This document shows positions 1 through 7,521 of a DNA stretch of 14,963 nucleotides, piece after piece. The notes under the pieces were generated by a model. It had not been told where the DNA came from and searched no databases. It saw only the letters and a program-made list of their open reading frames with translations. How positions within the stretch are numbered: the stretch's first letter is position 1; each line of letters starts with the position of its first letter. Origin of the DNA: JAAYDI01 sp052034005 (GTDB lineage Bacteria; Planctomycetota; Planctomycetia; Pirellulales; Pirellulaceae); contig JBPOJB010000014.1 in the NCBI GenBank assembly GCA_052034005.1, positions 1 through 14,963 on the forward strand. The letters run 5' to 3'. The position numbers and the translations under genes were made by a program.

Positions 1-194
1 TGGCATGACGACACACCTCCTTGCGGATTCCTGCATCTTGCGACTCGCTGAGACACTCTGCCTCGAAACGACCGAATCGCGCTTGCCATGTCATACCAGA
101 TTGCCCAGTTTCGCGCAATCGCCCTGGACTCTATCACGGTGTCACCGTCCTGAACATGTGCGTGCGAATCCTGTGTGGCGTGCAGGCTGGCGTA

Positions 195-209
195 GCGGCT
201 GCGAGCCGC
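195..209. other. Small perfect hairpin upstream of the TIGR04255 gene
   Basis: GCGGCT (195-200) and AGCCGC (204-209) form a perfect 6-bp stem around a 3-nt GCG loop. It lies 58 nt before the TTG start at 268. A TAGAAT hexamer at 233-238 resembles a -10 box, but no matching -35 hexamer is seen, so no promoter is called. The hairpin could be a 5'-leader structure or chance in GC-rich DNA. The rest of 1-267 shows no convincing gene. Confidence 0.25.
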
Positions 210-267
210 CTCCTCGGGGCTTCGTTGCGTGGTAGAATAAGAAACAGAAAGAGGTTGGGAGGTTGCC

Positions 268-1119
268 TTGAACGACACAGTACCCGAGCCTTCGCCGCAA
301 CCGCTGCCGGAGTTTGTCAGTCCGCCGGTGATCGAAGTGGTCCTGGGGGTCCAATTCGAGAGACTGGAGTCACTCCACGTACCTCAGATCGGTTGTATCT
401 GGCAGTCTTACAGCAGCCGGTTTCCCGAGACGGAGGAGCAGCCGCCCATGGAGCCGGCGTTCGAGCAATTCGGCCGCAGGCCGGGCGGACTGCCGACTGT
501 GCGTTTACAGTTGACGCCGACTCTCCCTCTGCCGAGAATATGGTTTCTGAACGAAGCCGGAACAGAACTGCTGCAGGTCCAGCAAGACCGGTTCATTCGC
601 AACTGGCGGAAGCAAGAGGACTCGGACGAGTATCCTCGGTACAGGCGGTTGCGAGATCTGTTCCGGGAGGACTATGAGACGTTCTGTCGTTTGATTGATG
701 CCGGGAATTGGGGGACGATTGAACCGAACCAGTGTGAAGTGACGTACGTCAACATCATCCCGGCCGGCGAGGGATGGCAGGACCACGGCGACTTCGAGCA
801 GGTGCTCACGGTTTTCGCGACCCGCTACTCGGACAAGTACCTGGAGAAGCCGGAGGAAGTGGCGGTCAACCTGCAGTATGTGCTTAAGGACGAGGAAGGC
901 GAACCGGCTGGCCGTTTGCACATCGCGGCCATTCCCGTGTTGCGTGTGGCCGACAACCGCCCCGCGATTCGACTTACGCTAACCGCACGCGGCAAACCTC
1001 AAAGCGATGGGATTGATGGGGTAATGGGTTTTCTTGATCGAGGACACGAAACCATCGTTCGCGGCTTCGCGTCCATCACGACCGAGGCGATGCACAAGAT
1101 CTGGAAGCGGACATCATGA
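268..1119 (+). CDS. TIGR04255 family protein
   Basis: This encodes 283 aa and matches the sporadically distributed TIGR04255 family, whose biochemical role is unknown to me. The N-terminal signature is PPVIEVVLGVQFERLESL (residues 19-36), followed by GCIWQ at 42-46. The C-terminal signature is HETIVRGF followed by ITTEAMHKIW, close to the family's typical ending. No signal peptide or membrane segment is visible, so it is probably cytoplasmic. The start is TTG at 268, supported by GGGAGG at 257-262 with a 5-nt spacer; the conserved domain begins about 19 residues later. Its stop overlaps the next start as ATGA (1116-1119), implying translational coupling with the next gene. Family assignment is recognition of motifs; function is not inferred. 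Confidence 0.88.
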   Translation: MNDTVPEPSPQPLPEFVSPPVIEVVLGVQFERLESLHVPQIGCIWQSYSSRFPETEEQPPMEPAFEQFGRRPGGLPTVRLQLTPTLPLPRIWFLNEAGTELLQVQQDRFIRNWRKQEDSDEYPRYRRLRDLFREDYETFCRLIDAGNWGTIEPNQCEVTYVNIIPAGEGWQDHGDFEQVLTVFATRYSDKYLEKPEEVAVNLQYVLKDEEGEPAGRLHIAAIPVLRVADNRPAIRLTLTARGKPQSDGIDGVMGFLDRGHETIVRGFASITTEAMHKIWKRTS

Positions 1120-1652
1120 CTCCCGCACTATTGGAGCGACCGAGGAGCAGCGAAGCGCTTACCAACACTCAGTGGAGGACGACGGCGTCCGAGCAGGAAG
1201 CGGCGCAGCGGTTCTCTTCTCTCGACATCAGCACGGCTGCTCGTGATGTGGCAGTGCCCTTCGGACCGGTTTCGCTGGTTTTCTCCGAACCTCCACCTCC
1301 CTGGTTCGGCGATCTCTTGGCGAAGATCAGCGAGCTTGGCAACCTGGAGGAGAACTGGGATTCGTACGGGGCGCGGCCAATCGACCCGCGTTGTGCCCTG
1401 GCGACCACGAGGCTGCTGCTCTCGCTTCTCGACTCCCGCACTCCAAAGCCATGTGTCGTTCCTACCGCACGTGGCGGCATCCAACTGGAGTGGCATCGCG
1501 CCGGCGCTGACCTGGAGGTGCGCATCGAATCCCCGACCCGATGCGAGGTATACTTCGAGGATCACCGGGAAGGCACGGAAAGGGAGATGACGTTGATGGG
1601 TAACCTCCGACCGCTGGCCCGACTCCTGGACCGGCTTGGAGAGACGAACTGA
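1116..1652 (+). CDS. Hypothetical protein with ENWDSYGA / GGIQLEWH motifs
   Basis: This 178-aa protein has no function I can name. Residues 79-86 read ENWDSYGA and residues 114-127 contain VVPT followed by GGIQLEWH, then DLEVRIES at 132-139. I recognise this motif pair from uncharacterised bacterial proteins. The first 60 or so residues are low in recognisable structure and proline-rich near 59-62, so the conserved part is residues 63-175. No signal peptide or transmembrane helix is visible. The ATG overlaps the TGA of the TIGR04255 gene by 4 nt, which supports both the start choice and co-expression. The gene ends 30 nt before the third cassette member. The conserved aromatic and acidic residues (W81, D82, Y84, E125, W126, H127) are candidates for a functional surface. 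Confidence 0.8.
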   Translation: MTPALLERPRSSEALTNTQWRTTASEQEAAQRFSSLDISTAARDVAVPFGPVSLVFSEPPPPWFGDLLAKISELGNLEENWDSYGARPIDPRCALATTRLLLSLLDSRTPKPCVVPTARGGIQLEWHRAGADLEVRIESPTRCEVYFEDHREGTEREMTLMGNLRPLARLLDRLGETN

Positions 1653-1682
1653 CCCAGGCCGAGCCCTCTTTCTCGCGCACCG

Positions 1683-2090
1683 ATGCCACAACCGCCACCC
1701 TCGTACGTTGACGATGTGACGATTGGGAATGACGCACCCTTATGGCGGCGGGTTCCCCCTCGCCACTTCATCTTCGACGAGAACCGCGGCGCATGGCGTC
1801 CATCCTCTGCAGCGTTCGAGGATCACCCCAACGGGACGCCGATGTCGGTTGTTCTTGGGCACCAGGTTCTCGACGCCGGCCGAACGCCGGATTCGGTCTT
1901 GCTGGGCCTGAAGGACTTCGGCCTCGTTTCATTTCTCGCCGGACACGCCCGCGAGCAAGCTCAAGGCATCATGCGTAAGCCGCTGCCTGAGGAACCGGCG
2001 CACGCCGAGGTGTTCGGTAAGAAGACCAGCGCAGTCAAGAAAGCGCTCGCACGATGTTGCGAGTGGATTATCGCGCCGGCGGTTGGGTGA
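1683..2090 (+). CDS. Small hypothetical protein, third gene of the TIGR04255 cassette
   Basis: This 135-aa protein is of unknown function. It begins MPQPPPSYVDD and has a W-R-R-V-P-P segment, then a DENRGAWRPSSAAFED stretch, GTPMSVVLGHQV, and a C-terminal PLPEEPAHAEVFGKK segment ending near EWIIAPAVG. I recall similar short proteins with a WRR.P...F...RPSSAAF.D pattern in uncharacterised bacterial gene clusters. No signal peptide or membrane helix is seen, and it is probably soluble. The ATG at 1683 has no obvious Shine-Dalgarno, but the gene follows the previous stop by 30 nt on the same strand, consistent with one transcript. It could be the small partner in a two- or three-component module; that is inference from layout only. 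Confidence 0.75.
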   Translation: MPQPPPSYVDDVTIGNDAPLWRRVPPRHFIFDENRGAWRPSSAAFEDHPNGTPMSVVLGHQVLDAGRTPDSVLLGLKDFGLVSFLAGHAREQAQGIMRKPLPEEPAHAEVFGKKTSAVKKALARCCEWIIAPAVG

Positions 2091-2468
2091 ACATCGGCGG
2101 TCCTGCCACAGTTGGGGGTGCGAGGCTCGGCGGCAGGCCGGAAGATGTGTTGGCACCACGCTGAGCAACCGGGAAATCTGCTCCGTAGTTGTTCCCAAGC
2201 AGCTTGGAGTATTCCGGGATGTATCATGTTCTGCACCGCGATGCCCCGCGCGTTGTTCGAGGCGTTCCTCGAGCGGGCGGATTCCCGGGAGGGCTGGCAG
2301 CGGTTGCTGGAGTTCCTCGCACCGATCGCGATCACGGGGGCTTGGCGATCACGGGGATTCTCGGAAAGACGCCGGTTGACGAAGCTGCTCGCCGGGCCCG
2401 GGTATCCTGCGGCGCGTGCCACGGTTAATCTGGAGGTGCACCACGGCACCTTCTTGAAAGGAACGAAG
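2091..2468. other. 378-nt intergenic stretch without a supported gene
   Basis: Open frames run through here, including one continuous with the VOC gene downstream, but their translations show no recognisable domain and the VOC domain begins only after 2469. A 12-bp direct repeat, GCGATCACGGGG, occurs at 2328-2339 and 2345-2356. No terminator with a T-run and no clear promoter were found. It separates the TIGR04255 cassette from the enzyme genes. Confidence 0.5.
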
Positions 2469-3251
2469 ATGGCGGTTCGCGAAGACTATCCCCCTGGACA
2501 ATTCTGCTGGGTGGACCTGGCGTCCCGGGACATGACCGAGGCGCGGGAGTTCTACCGCCGCTTGTTCGGCTGGCAGTGCGTCGATCGGGACGCGCAGGAC
2601 GGTCCGCCGTACGCCCAGTTCGAGCTGGACGGCAAGTCGGTGGCCGGATTGGCTCAAATCGACCAGGCGGGCATCGATGCGAAGGCCCCGGCAATGTGGA
2701 ACAGCTACATCCGCGTGGACGACATCGAGTCGACTTGTAACCAGGTGATCCAGTTGGGCGGGAAGGTCGTCACGCCGGTCACGAAGGTCCGGGACGCCGG
2801 GTCCGTGGCGCACGTCCAGGACCCGACCGGCGCCCGGGTCGGTCTGTGGCAGAAGGACCGGCACTTCGGCGCGGTGTTGCATCAGGACTACCACTGTTTC
2901 TGCTGGAATGAGCTGTGTACGCGGGACATCGAGGGGGCTGCCGCGTTTTACGGCCGCCTGCTCGGCTGGGAGTTCGCCGAATACCCGTCACACCTGGGCA
3001 AGTACTACGTCGTGCGGCACGCGGGCGAGGAGTGCAGCGGCCTGTTGCAGATGGACTACCGCTGGGGCGAGATGCAACCGCGCTGGTTCGTCTACTTCGC
3101 GGTGCAGAGCGTGGATCTCACGGTCGATCGGGTCCGGCAGCTCGGCGGCTACGTCATGGTCCGACCGTTCGATATCCAGGAAGGGCGTTTGGCCATTGTC
3201 GCCGACAGCCAGGGGGCGCTGTTCGATCTGGTCCAGATGCAGGAAGACTGA
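2469..3251 (+). CDS. VOC family protein (two glyoxalase/bleomycin-resistance-type domains)
   Basis: This 260-aa protein has two tandem vicinal-oxygen-chelate (VOC) halves. Domain 1 spans about residues 9-128 (FCWVDLASRDMTEAREFY, FGW at 33-35, then VQDPTGARVGLWQ at 116-128). Domain 2 spans about 140-256 (FCWNELCTRDIEGAAAFY, LLGW at 164-167, then VADSQGALFDLVQ). Length and layout fit the two-domain VOC proteins related to mycobacterial Rv0577. Members of the fold act on varied small molecules, often with a metal, so the substrate cannot be named. The ATG at 2469 was chosen because AAAGGA at 2457-2462 precedes it and the conserved domain starts at once; a frame open from 2112 adds only unconserved residues. 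The gene lies 47 nt before the S9 peptidase gene on the same strand. No signal peptide is seen. Confidence 0.9.
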   Translation: MAVREDYPPGQFCWVDLASRDMTEAREFYRRLFGWQCVDRDAQDGPPYAQFELDGKSVAGLAQIDQAGIDAKAPAMWNSYIRVDDIESTCNQVIQLGGKVVTPVTKVRDAGSVAHVQDPTGARVGLWQKDRHFGAVLHQDYHCFCWNELCTRDIEGAAAFYGRLLGWEFAEYPSHLGKYYVVRHAGEECSGLLQMDYRWGEMQPRWFVYFAVQSVDLTVDRVRQLGGYVMVRPFDIQEGRLAIVADSQGALFDLVQMQED

Positions 3252-3298
3252 CCTACAATCAGGTATGCAGTTGTTCGAGCGGCATTCCGGAGGTGACG

Positions 3299-5362
3299 AT
3301 GATGCGCAATCTCCTGCTTGGTCTGATCGTATGTGGGGTGGGACTTCCGCTGGGGCAGGCGGGTGAACGCCTGACGGCCGAGCGGCTGTGGGATCTGGCG
3401 CGGCTGGGCAGTGCGTGCGTGGACCCGGATGGCGTCCATGTGGCGTATGCGGTGCGGCGCTATAGTCTCTCGGAGAACCAGGGCACGTCGGAGATCCACC
3501 TGGTGGACCTGGCGGCACAGCGCGACCAGCTGCTGGTGGGGAACTTGAAGACGGTGGACTCGCTCGCGCTGGTCGCCACGCCCCAGGGCGTGCGCCTGTT
3601 CTATGTCGGCGTGCCGCGGGGCGACCAGTACCGCGACGCGCAGCCGCAGGCCTGGTCCACCGACCTGGCCGGCGCGGAGCCGGTGCAGGTCACGGCCGTC
3701 CCGGCGGGGATCGCCCACCTCAAGGTCTCGCCGACCGGCACCCACCTCGCCTTCACGTCCAAGGTGAAGCTGGATGCCACGGTGGCCGAGCAATACCCGG
3801 ACCTCCCCAAAGCAGATGCCCGCATCATCGATTCGCTGCTCTACCGGCACTGGGACGCGTGGCACGACTATACCTACAGCCATGTGCATGTGGCGGCGCT
3901 GCAGAGCGACGGCCGCGCGGGCGAACCGGTGGACCTGATGGCGGGGATCCGCGCGGACTGCCCGCTGCCCCCGTTTGGCGGCGCCGAGCAGTTCAACTGG
4001 TCGCCGGACGGGAAGGAGATTGCCTACACGGCGAAGGTCGTGAACAATCCGGCGGAATCCACGGACAGTGACATCTACGTGGCGGCGCTCGACCGGGCCG
4101 TGCCCACGGTCTGCCTCACGCCCGGCATGGAGGGGTTCGACACCGATCCGACCTACTCGCCGGACGGCGCCTGGATCGCCTTCCATTCCATGCAGCGCGG
4201 CGGGTACGAGGCGGACAAGAACCGACTCATGCTGTTCGACCGCGCCAGCCGCTCGATCCGGGACCTGACGGCCGATTTCGACCAGACCACGCACGGCGCG
4301 ACCTGGTTGAAGGACTCGCGAAGCCTGGTGTTCGCGTCCGAGCTGCGCGGCTGCACGCAGTTGTTCCGCGTCTCGCTGGAGGACGCGGCCATGACCCCAG
4401 TGAGCCGCGGCTGGTTCGATTGGAATGTCCGCGACGCGCTGCCCGACGGACATACGCTGCTGGTCGATTCGCAGTCCATGCTGCGCCCGCAGGAACTGTC
4501 GCTGCTCGACCTGCGGGACATGACGGCGCGCCCTGTCACGCATCTGAATGATCAGTCGCTCGGCGCGCTGGAGACGCCCCAGGTGACGGAACGCTGGGTG
4601 CCGACCACCGACGGCCGATCGATGCACTGCTGGGTGATCTATCCGCCGGATTTCGATCCGCAGAAGAAATGGCCGCTGATCACGTACTGCCAGGGCGGGC
4701 CTCAGTCGCAGGTCGGCCAATGGTTCTCGTATCGCTGGAACTTCCACCTGATGGCGGCCCACGGCTACGTGGTCATGGCGCCCAATCGCCGTGGGCTCCC
4801 AGGGTTCGGCACGGCGTGGAACGAACAGATCAGCGGCGATTGGGGCGGGCAGGCGATGCAGGACCTGCTGGCCGCGACCGATGCGATGATGGTCGAGCCC
4901 TACATCGACACGCAGCGGATGGCCGCGGTCGGGGCGAGTTTCGGCGGCTACTCGGTCTACTGGCTGATGGGCAACCACCAGGATCGCTTCCGTTGCATGA
5001 TCGCGCATGCCGGCGTGTTCAACCTCGAATCGATGTACGCGTCCACCGAGGAACTCTGGTTCGCCAATTGGGATCTGGGCGGGCCGTATTGGCAGAGTGC
5101 GGACATCCAGCACGCGTACGACCGCTTCTCGCCGCACCGCTTCGTCCGGAATTGGCGCACACCGCTACTCGTCGTCCACGGCGAAAAGGACTTCCGGATC
5201 CCGGTGACGCAGGCCATGGAAGCATTCACGGCCGCCCAACTCCAGGGCGTTCCATCGCGGTTCCTCTACTTCCCCGAGGAAGGCCACTGGGTGTTGACTC
5301 CCCAGAACGGCGTCCTGTGGCACCGCGTCTTCTTCGACTGGCTGGATCGGTACTGCAAGTGA
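3299..5362 (+). CDS. Secreted S9 family prolyl oligopeptidase-type serine peptidase
   Basis: This 687-aa protein is laid out like dipeptidyl/acylaminoacyl peptidases: an N-terminal beta-propeller and a C-terminal alpha/beta-hydrolase. Residues 1-21 form a signal peptide (basic start, LLLGLIVCGVGL core, cleavage probably near GQA), so it should act in the periplasm or outside. TolB-like propeller repeats are seen at about 141-156 (VSPTGTHLAFTSK), 232-246 (FNWSPDGKEIAYTAK), 283-298 (DPTYSPDGAWIAFHS) and near 333. The hydrolase domain runs from about 442 to 687. Its triad is Ser547 (GASFGG), Asp631 (HGEKDFRIP) and His663 (EEGHW), with an oxyanion-type QGGPQ upstream. GGAGG at 3289-3293 lies 5 nt before ATG 3299; the adjacent ATG at 3302 is equally possible. 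Expected activity is cleavage of short peptides; exact specificity is unknown. Confidence 0.93.
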   Translation: MMRNLLLGLIVCGVGLPLGQAGERLTAERLWDLARLGSACVDPDGVHVAYAVRRYSLSENQGTSEIHLVDLAAQRDQLLVGNLKTVDSLALVATPQGVRLFYVGVPRGDQYRDAQPQAWSTDLAGAEPVQVTAVPAGIAHLKVSPTGTHLAFTSKVKLDATVAEQYPDLPKADARIIDSLLYRHWDAWHDYTYSHVHVAALQSDGRAGEPVDLMAGIRADCPLPPFGGAEQFNWSPDGKEIAYTAKVVNNPAESTDSDIYVAALDRAVPTVCLTPGMEGFDTDPTYSPDGAWIAFHSMQRGGYEADKNRLMLFDRASRSIRDLTADFDQTTHGATWLKDSRSLVFASELRGCTQLFRVSLEDAAMTPVSRGWFDWNVRDALPDGHTLLVDSQSMLRPQELSLLDLRDMTARPVTHLNDQSLGALETPQVTERWVPTTDGRSMHCWVIYPPDFDPQKKWPLITYCQGGPQSQVGQWFSYRWNFHLMAAHGYVVMAPNRRGLPGFGTAWNEQISGDWGGQAMQDLLAATDAMMVEPYIDTQRMAAVGASFGGYSVYWLMGNHQDRFRCMIAHAGVFNLESMYASTEELWFANWDLGGPYWQSADIQHAYDRFSPHRFVRNWRTPLLVVHGEKDFRIPVTQAMEAFTAAQLQGVPSRFLYFPEEGHWVLTPQNGVLWHRVFFDWLDRYCK

Positions 5363-5706
5363 CTGCCGCCGGGCATGGTCCCCGGATCGCAGGTTGGGCC
5401 AACCGCCTTGCTCGCATTTGCGTGTCCACCGGCGCGGGCTGGACGGGCCAAGCCAGCTCCCCGCACCTCCGCGAGGGCGCCGCGGCAATCCGGGGGCATG
5501 GGATCGGACTTCGCCGTAATCTGCGGGGTCTGCGCAGGTCATGTCGATTCTGCCGGTTTTCGGTCGATTAACGAAGATGCTCGACATTACGATCTTCGGG
5601 GCCGATGCAGTGTGAGGAGCCACGACTAGCGGAGGGATCCAGCGCCGTACGACCTGGGTGTGCGACTCCGCGTGCGGGAGGTCAGCCGCCATTGAGGCTG
5701 GAGCAC
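5363..5706. other. 344-nt intergenic region upstream of the efflux locus
   Basis: No convincing gene lies here. Immediately after the peptidase stop, CCGGG (5369-5373) and CCCGG (5381-5385) can form a 5-bp hairpin with a 7-nt loop but no T-run, so it is a weak terminator candidate. The strongest structure is the 7-bp dyad at 5572-5598, listed separately. The frame open from 5605 into the tolC-like gene adds residues without homology or signal-peptide character and is treated as untranslated. Confidence 0.5.
5572..5598. promoter_or_regulatory. Candidate operator dyad upstream of the efflux locus
   Basis: CGAAGAT (5572-5578) and ATCTTCG (5592-5598) are a perfect 7-bp inverted repeat separated by 13 nt. 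The centre-to-centre spacing of 20 nt, about two helix turns, suits a dimeric DNA-binding protein; as RNA it could also fold as a hairpin. A TCGACA hexamer at 5581-5586 sits inside the dyad and matches 5 of 6 bases of the -35 consensus, but no good -10 follows. It lies 108 nt before the tolC-like ATG. A metal-responsive repressor or activator site is an inference from position only. Confidence 0.3.
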
Positions 5707-7278
5707 ATGGTCCGCTACTTTTCAGGACGACATCGGCTGTGGGCGCTGACTCTCGTCGGAGTTGTTCTCGGATGCGCGCTGCCCGCGCCTCCGAACCGCG
5801 GGGTGCCCGTGGCCGTTCCAGCAGATGTGCCTGCGGGCGCCGCCGAGCGTGCCCAAGGGCCGTCGTCGTCGGCGCCGATTTCGGAGGTGCTGCCGCTCGC
5901 CTACCATGCCCCGGCCGATATCCCGCTCGCGGCGCCGGCGTCCGCGGTAGGCCTTCCGCCGTCCCCGGGGCGCGTCCTGGCGGGCGCGGCCCAGCAGGAT
6001 CCGTCGCCTCGCGTCTCGACCGCGAGTGCGGGTTACTCACTTCAGCCGGTCGACGACGATGGGTCTCCCGTGTCGCCCTACCCGCCCGGCGACTCGGCAG
6101 ATCCGTTGGTCGACCAGGCCGAGTTGTCGGTGGACGAATTGGTGGCGGAGGTGCAAGCTCGCAACCCGTCGCTGCAGGCGGTCAGCGCCGCGTGGCGTGC
6201 CGCGGCGGACCGCTATCCCCAAGTGATCGCCCTGGACGACCCGATGTTCGCATGGATGGTCGGTCTGGATGGTGTGGGCGGCATGGACGATGGCTGGATG
6301 GTACAGGCTTCGCAGAGAATTCCGTGGGCCGGCAAGCGTCCGTTGCGCGGCAGGATCGCGTCGGCGGAGGCCGGCGCGCTGCGCGGCGATATCGGGGACA
6401 GGCGTCTCCTGCTCGCCGAGGCCGCCCGGGTGGCGTTCTCCGACTACTACCAGGCGTGGCGGCAGATGGAGGTCAACGCCCAGTCCCAGGCGCTGGTACG
6501 CGATCTGCGCGAGGTCGCGCGGCAGAAATACGAACTCAATCAGGTCACGCGGCAAGACGTGCTGCAGGCCGACGTCGAGTTGGCGGACCTGGCCATGCGC
6601 GCCGCTGAGCTGAAGCGCGATCAGCAGGTTGCCCAAGCGCGCATCAACACGCTGCTGCACCGCGCCGTCGACCGCCTGCTGCCTCCCCCGCCAACCGAGA
6701 TGCCGCTCCCGGACGAACTCCCCGCCGTGGATGACCTGCAGCAGGCGGCAGTCAGCGCGCGCCCGGACCTGTACGCCCAGGTATCCCGCATCCGCGCCGC
6801 GGAGGCCGGCCTGGCACTCGTGTGCCGCGAGTACTACCCCGACCTGAATATCGTTGCCAAGTACGACGCGTTCATGCCCGAGGAGATGCGCCCGCAGGTC
6901 GGCATGGACATCAACATCCCGATCCGCAATGCACGCCGGTTCGCGGCCGTACACGAGGCGCAGAACACGCTCGCCCAACGCCGCGCGGAATACCAGACGT
7001 TGCTCGATACGGTCCGTTTCGAAGTCCAGTCGACTTACATTCAGGTGACGCAAGCGGCGGAGGCGGTACGCTTGTATCGCGAGCATACGCTTCCGGCGGC
7101 CGAAAACAGCCTCGCGTCGGCACAAGCCACCTACACAACCGGCTCGTTGGATTTCCTGCGACTGCTGGACGCCGAGCGCAGGCTGAATGACCAGCGTGAA
7201 AAGTATCACGCATCGATCGCGGAGTATCACCGCCGGCTGGCCGCATTGGACCGAGCCGTGGGAACGCCCGTACCCTGA
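5707..7278 (+). CDS. TolC family outer-membrane efflux protein (CusC-like)
   Basis: This 523-aa protein is the expected outer-membrane channel of the tripartite metal pump encoded downstream. Residues 1-22 are a signal sequence ending VVLGC, so Cys23 may be lipidated, although Leu at -2 is not ideal for a lipobox. Residues 24-137 are a Pro/Ala/Ser-rich, low-complexity linker. Two outer-membrane-efflux repeats follow, about 140-320 (LSVDELVAEVQARNPSL, later LNQVTRQDVLQADVEL) and 340-515 (AAVSARPDLYAQ, then TTGSLDFLRLLDAERRLND). The ATG at 5707 is preferred because the signal peptide begins there, with GGAG at 5700-5703; an upstream ATG at 5605 adds only unconserved residues. The gene is followed by the Cys-rich gene and then the adaptor and pump, which indicates metal efflux. 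No intact regulator is adjacent. Confidence 0.9.
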   Translation: MVRYFSGRHRLWALTLVGVVLGCALPAPPNRGVPVAVPADVPAGAAERAQGPSSSAPISEVLPLAYHAPADIPLAAPASAVGLPPSPGRVLAGAAQQDPSPRVSTASAGYSLQPVDDDGSPVSPYPPGDSADPLVDQAELSVDELVAEVQARNPSLQAVSAAWRAAADRYPQVIALDDPMFAWMVGLDGVGGMDDGWMVQASQRIPWAGKRPLRGRIASAEAGALRGDIGDRRLLLAEAARVAFSDYYQAWRQMEVNAQSQALVRDLREVARQKYELNQVTRQDVLQADVELADLAMRAAELKRDQQVAQARINTLLHRAVDRLLPPPPTEMPLPDELPAVDDLQQAAVSARPDLYAQVSRIRAAEAGLALVCREYYPDLNIVAKYDAFMPEEMRPQVGMDINIPIRNARRFAAVHEAQNTLAQRRAEYQTLLDTVRFEVQSTYIQVTQAAEAVRLYREHTLPAAENSLASAQATYTTGSLDFLRLLDAERRLNDQREKYHASIAEYHRRLAALDRAVGTPVP

Positions 7279-7296
7279 CCGGGCACGCCAACGCGT

Positions 7297-7314
7297 CGCG
7301 GCCGCGGAGCCGCG
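7297..7314. other. GC-rich hairpin just after the tolC-like gene
   Basis: CGCGGC (7297-7302) pairs with GCCGCG (7309-7314) around a 6-nt loop, 18 nt after the stop codon. The following bases are not a T-run, so it is only a weak terminator candidate. It may instead partly limit read-through or stabilise the upstream mRNA. Confidence 0.25.
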
Positions 7315-7324
7315 GACCGGGTTG

Positions 7325-7351
7325 TTGACTTCGAGGGGCGCGAAATATAAA
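7325..7351 (+). promoter_or_regulatory. Sigma70-like promoter candidate before the Cys-rich gene and cusBA
   Basis: TTGACT at 7325-7330 (5 of 6 consensus bases) and TATAAA at 7346-7351 (5 of 6) are separated by 15 nt, shorter than the ideal 17. A 17-nt alternative uses the weaker TAAAGT at 7348-7353. The run GAAATATAAAG is strikingly AT-rich against its GC-rich surroundings. It would start transcription about 165 nt before the ATG at 7522, giving a leader that contains the inverted repeat at 7381-7410. If real, the Cys-rich gene and pump can be expressed apart from the tolC-like gene. Confidence 0.4.
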
Positions 7352-7380
7352 GTTCGCTAAGTGCCCGCCCGAATGTGCTG

Positions 7381-7410
7381 CCCGCCCCGCCGTGTTTGGG
7401 GTCGGGCGGG
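7381..7410. other. 7-bp inverted repeat in the presumed leader of the Cys-rich gene
   Basis: CCCGCCC (7381-7387) and GGGCGGG (7404-7410) are perfect complements across a 16-nt spacer. It lies between the promoter candidate at 7325-7351 and the start at 7522, so it would be in the 5' leader. No T-run follows. A role as operator or leader structure is speculative. Confidence 0.25.
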
Positions 7411-7521
7411 AAGGTGCGAAACACGCGGGTGGGCTCGCGCTTGCTGTGTCGACTCCGCGGTGCGGGAAGGCACGGTACGGCTCCTGGCGACCGTGGCATA
7501 ATCGGATCCGAGCCTGTGGCC

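Noticed and set aside
21..677. 218-codon plus-strand frame overlapping the TIGR04255 gene
   Set aside because: Its translation has no recognisable motif and it overlaps the first half of a gene with clear family signatures at both ends.
2112..2468. N-terminal extension of the VOC gene
   Set aside because: The extra 119 residues show no domain, whereas an AAAGGA site and ATG at 2469 sit directly before the conserved domain.
2915..3298. N-terminal extension of the S9 peptidase frame into the VOC gene
   Set aside because: It overlaps the well-supported VOC gene out of frame, and a strong GGAGG site plus signal peptide mark the start at 3299.
3149..5137. 662-codon minus-strand open frame opposite the S9 peptidase gene
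   Set aside because: Low-complexity Arg/His/Val-rich translation with no domain; the plus-strand gene has an intact catalytic triad and signal peptide.
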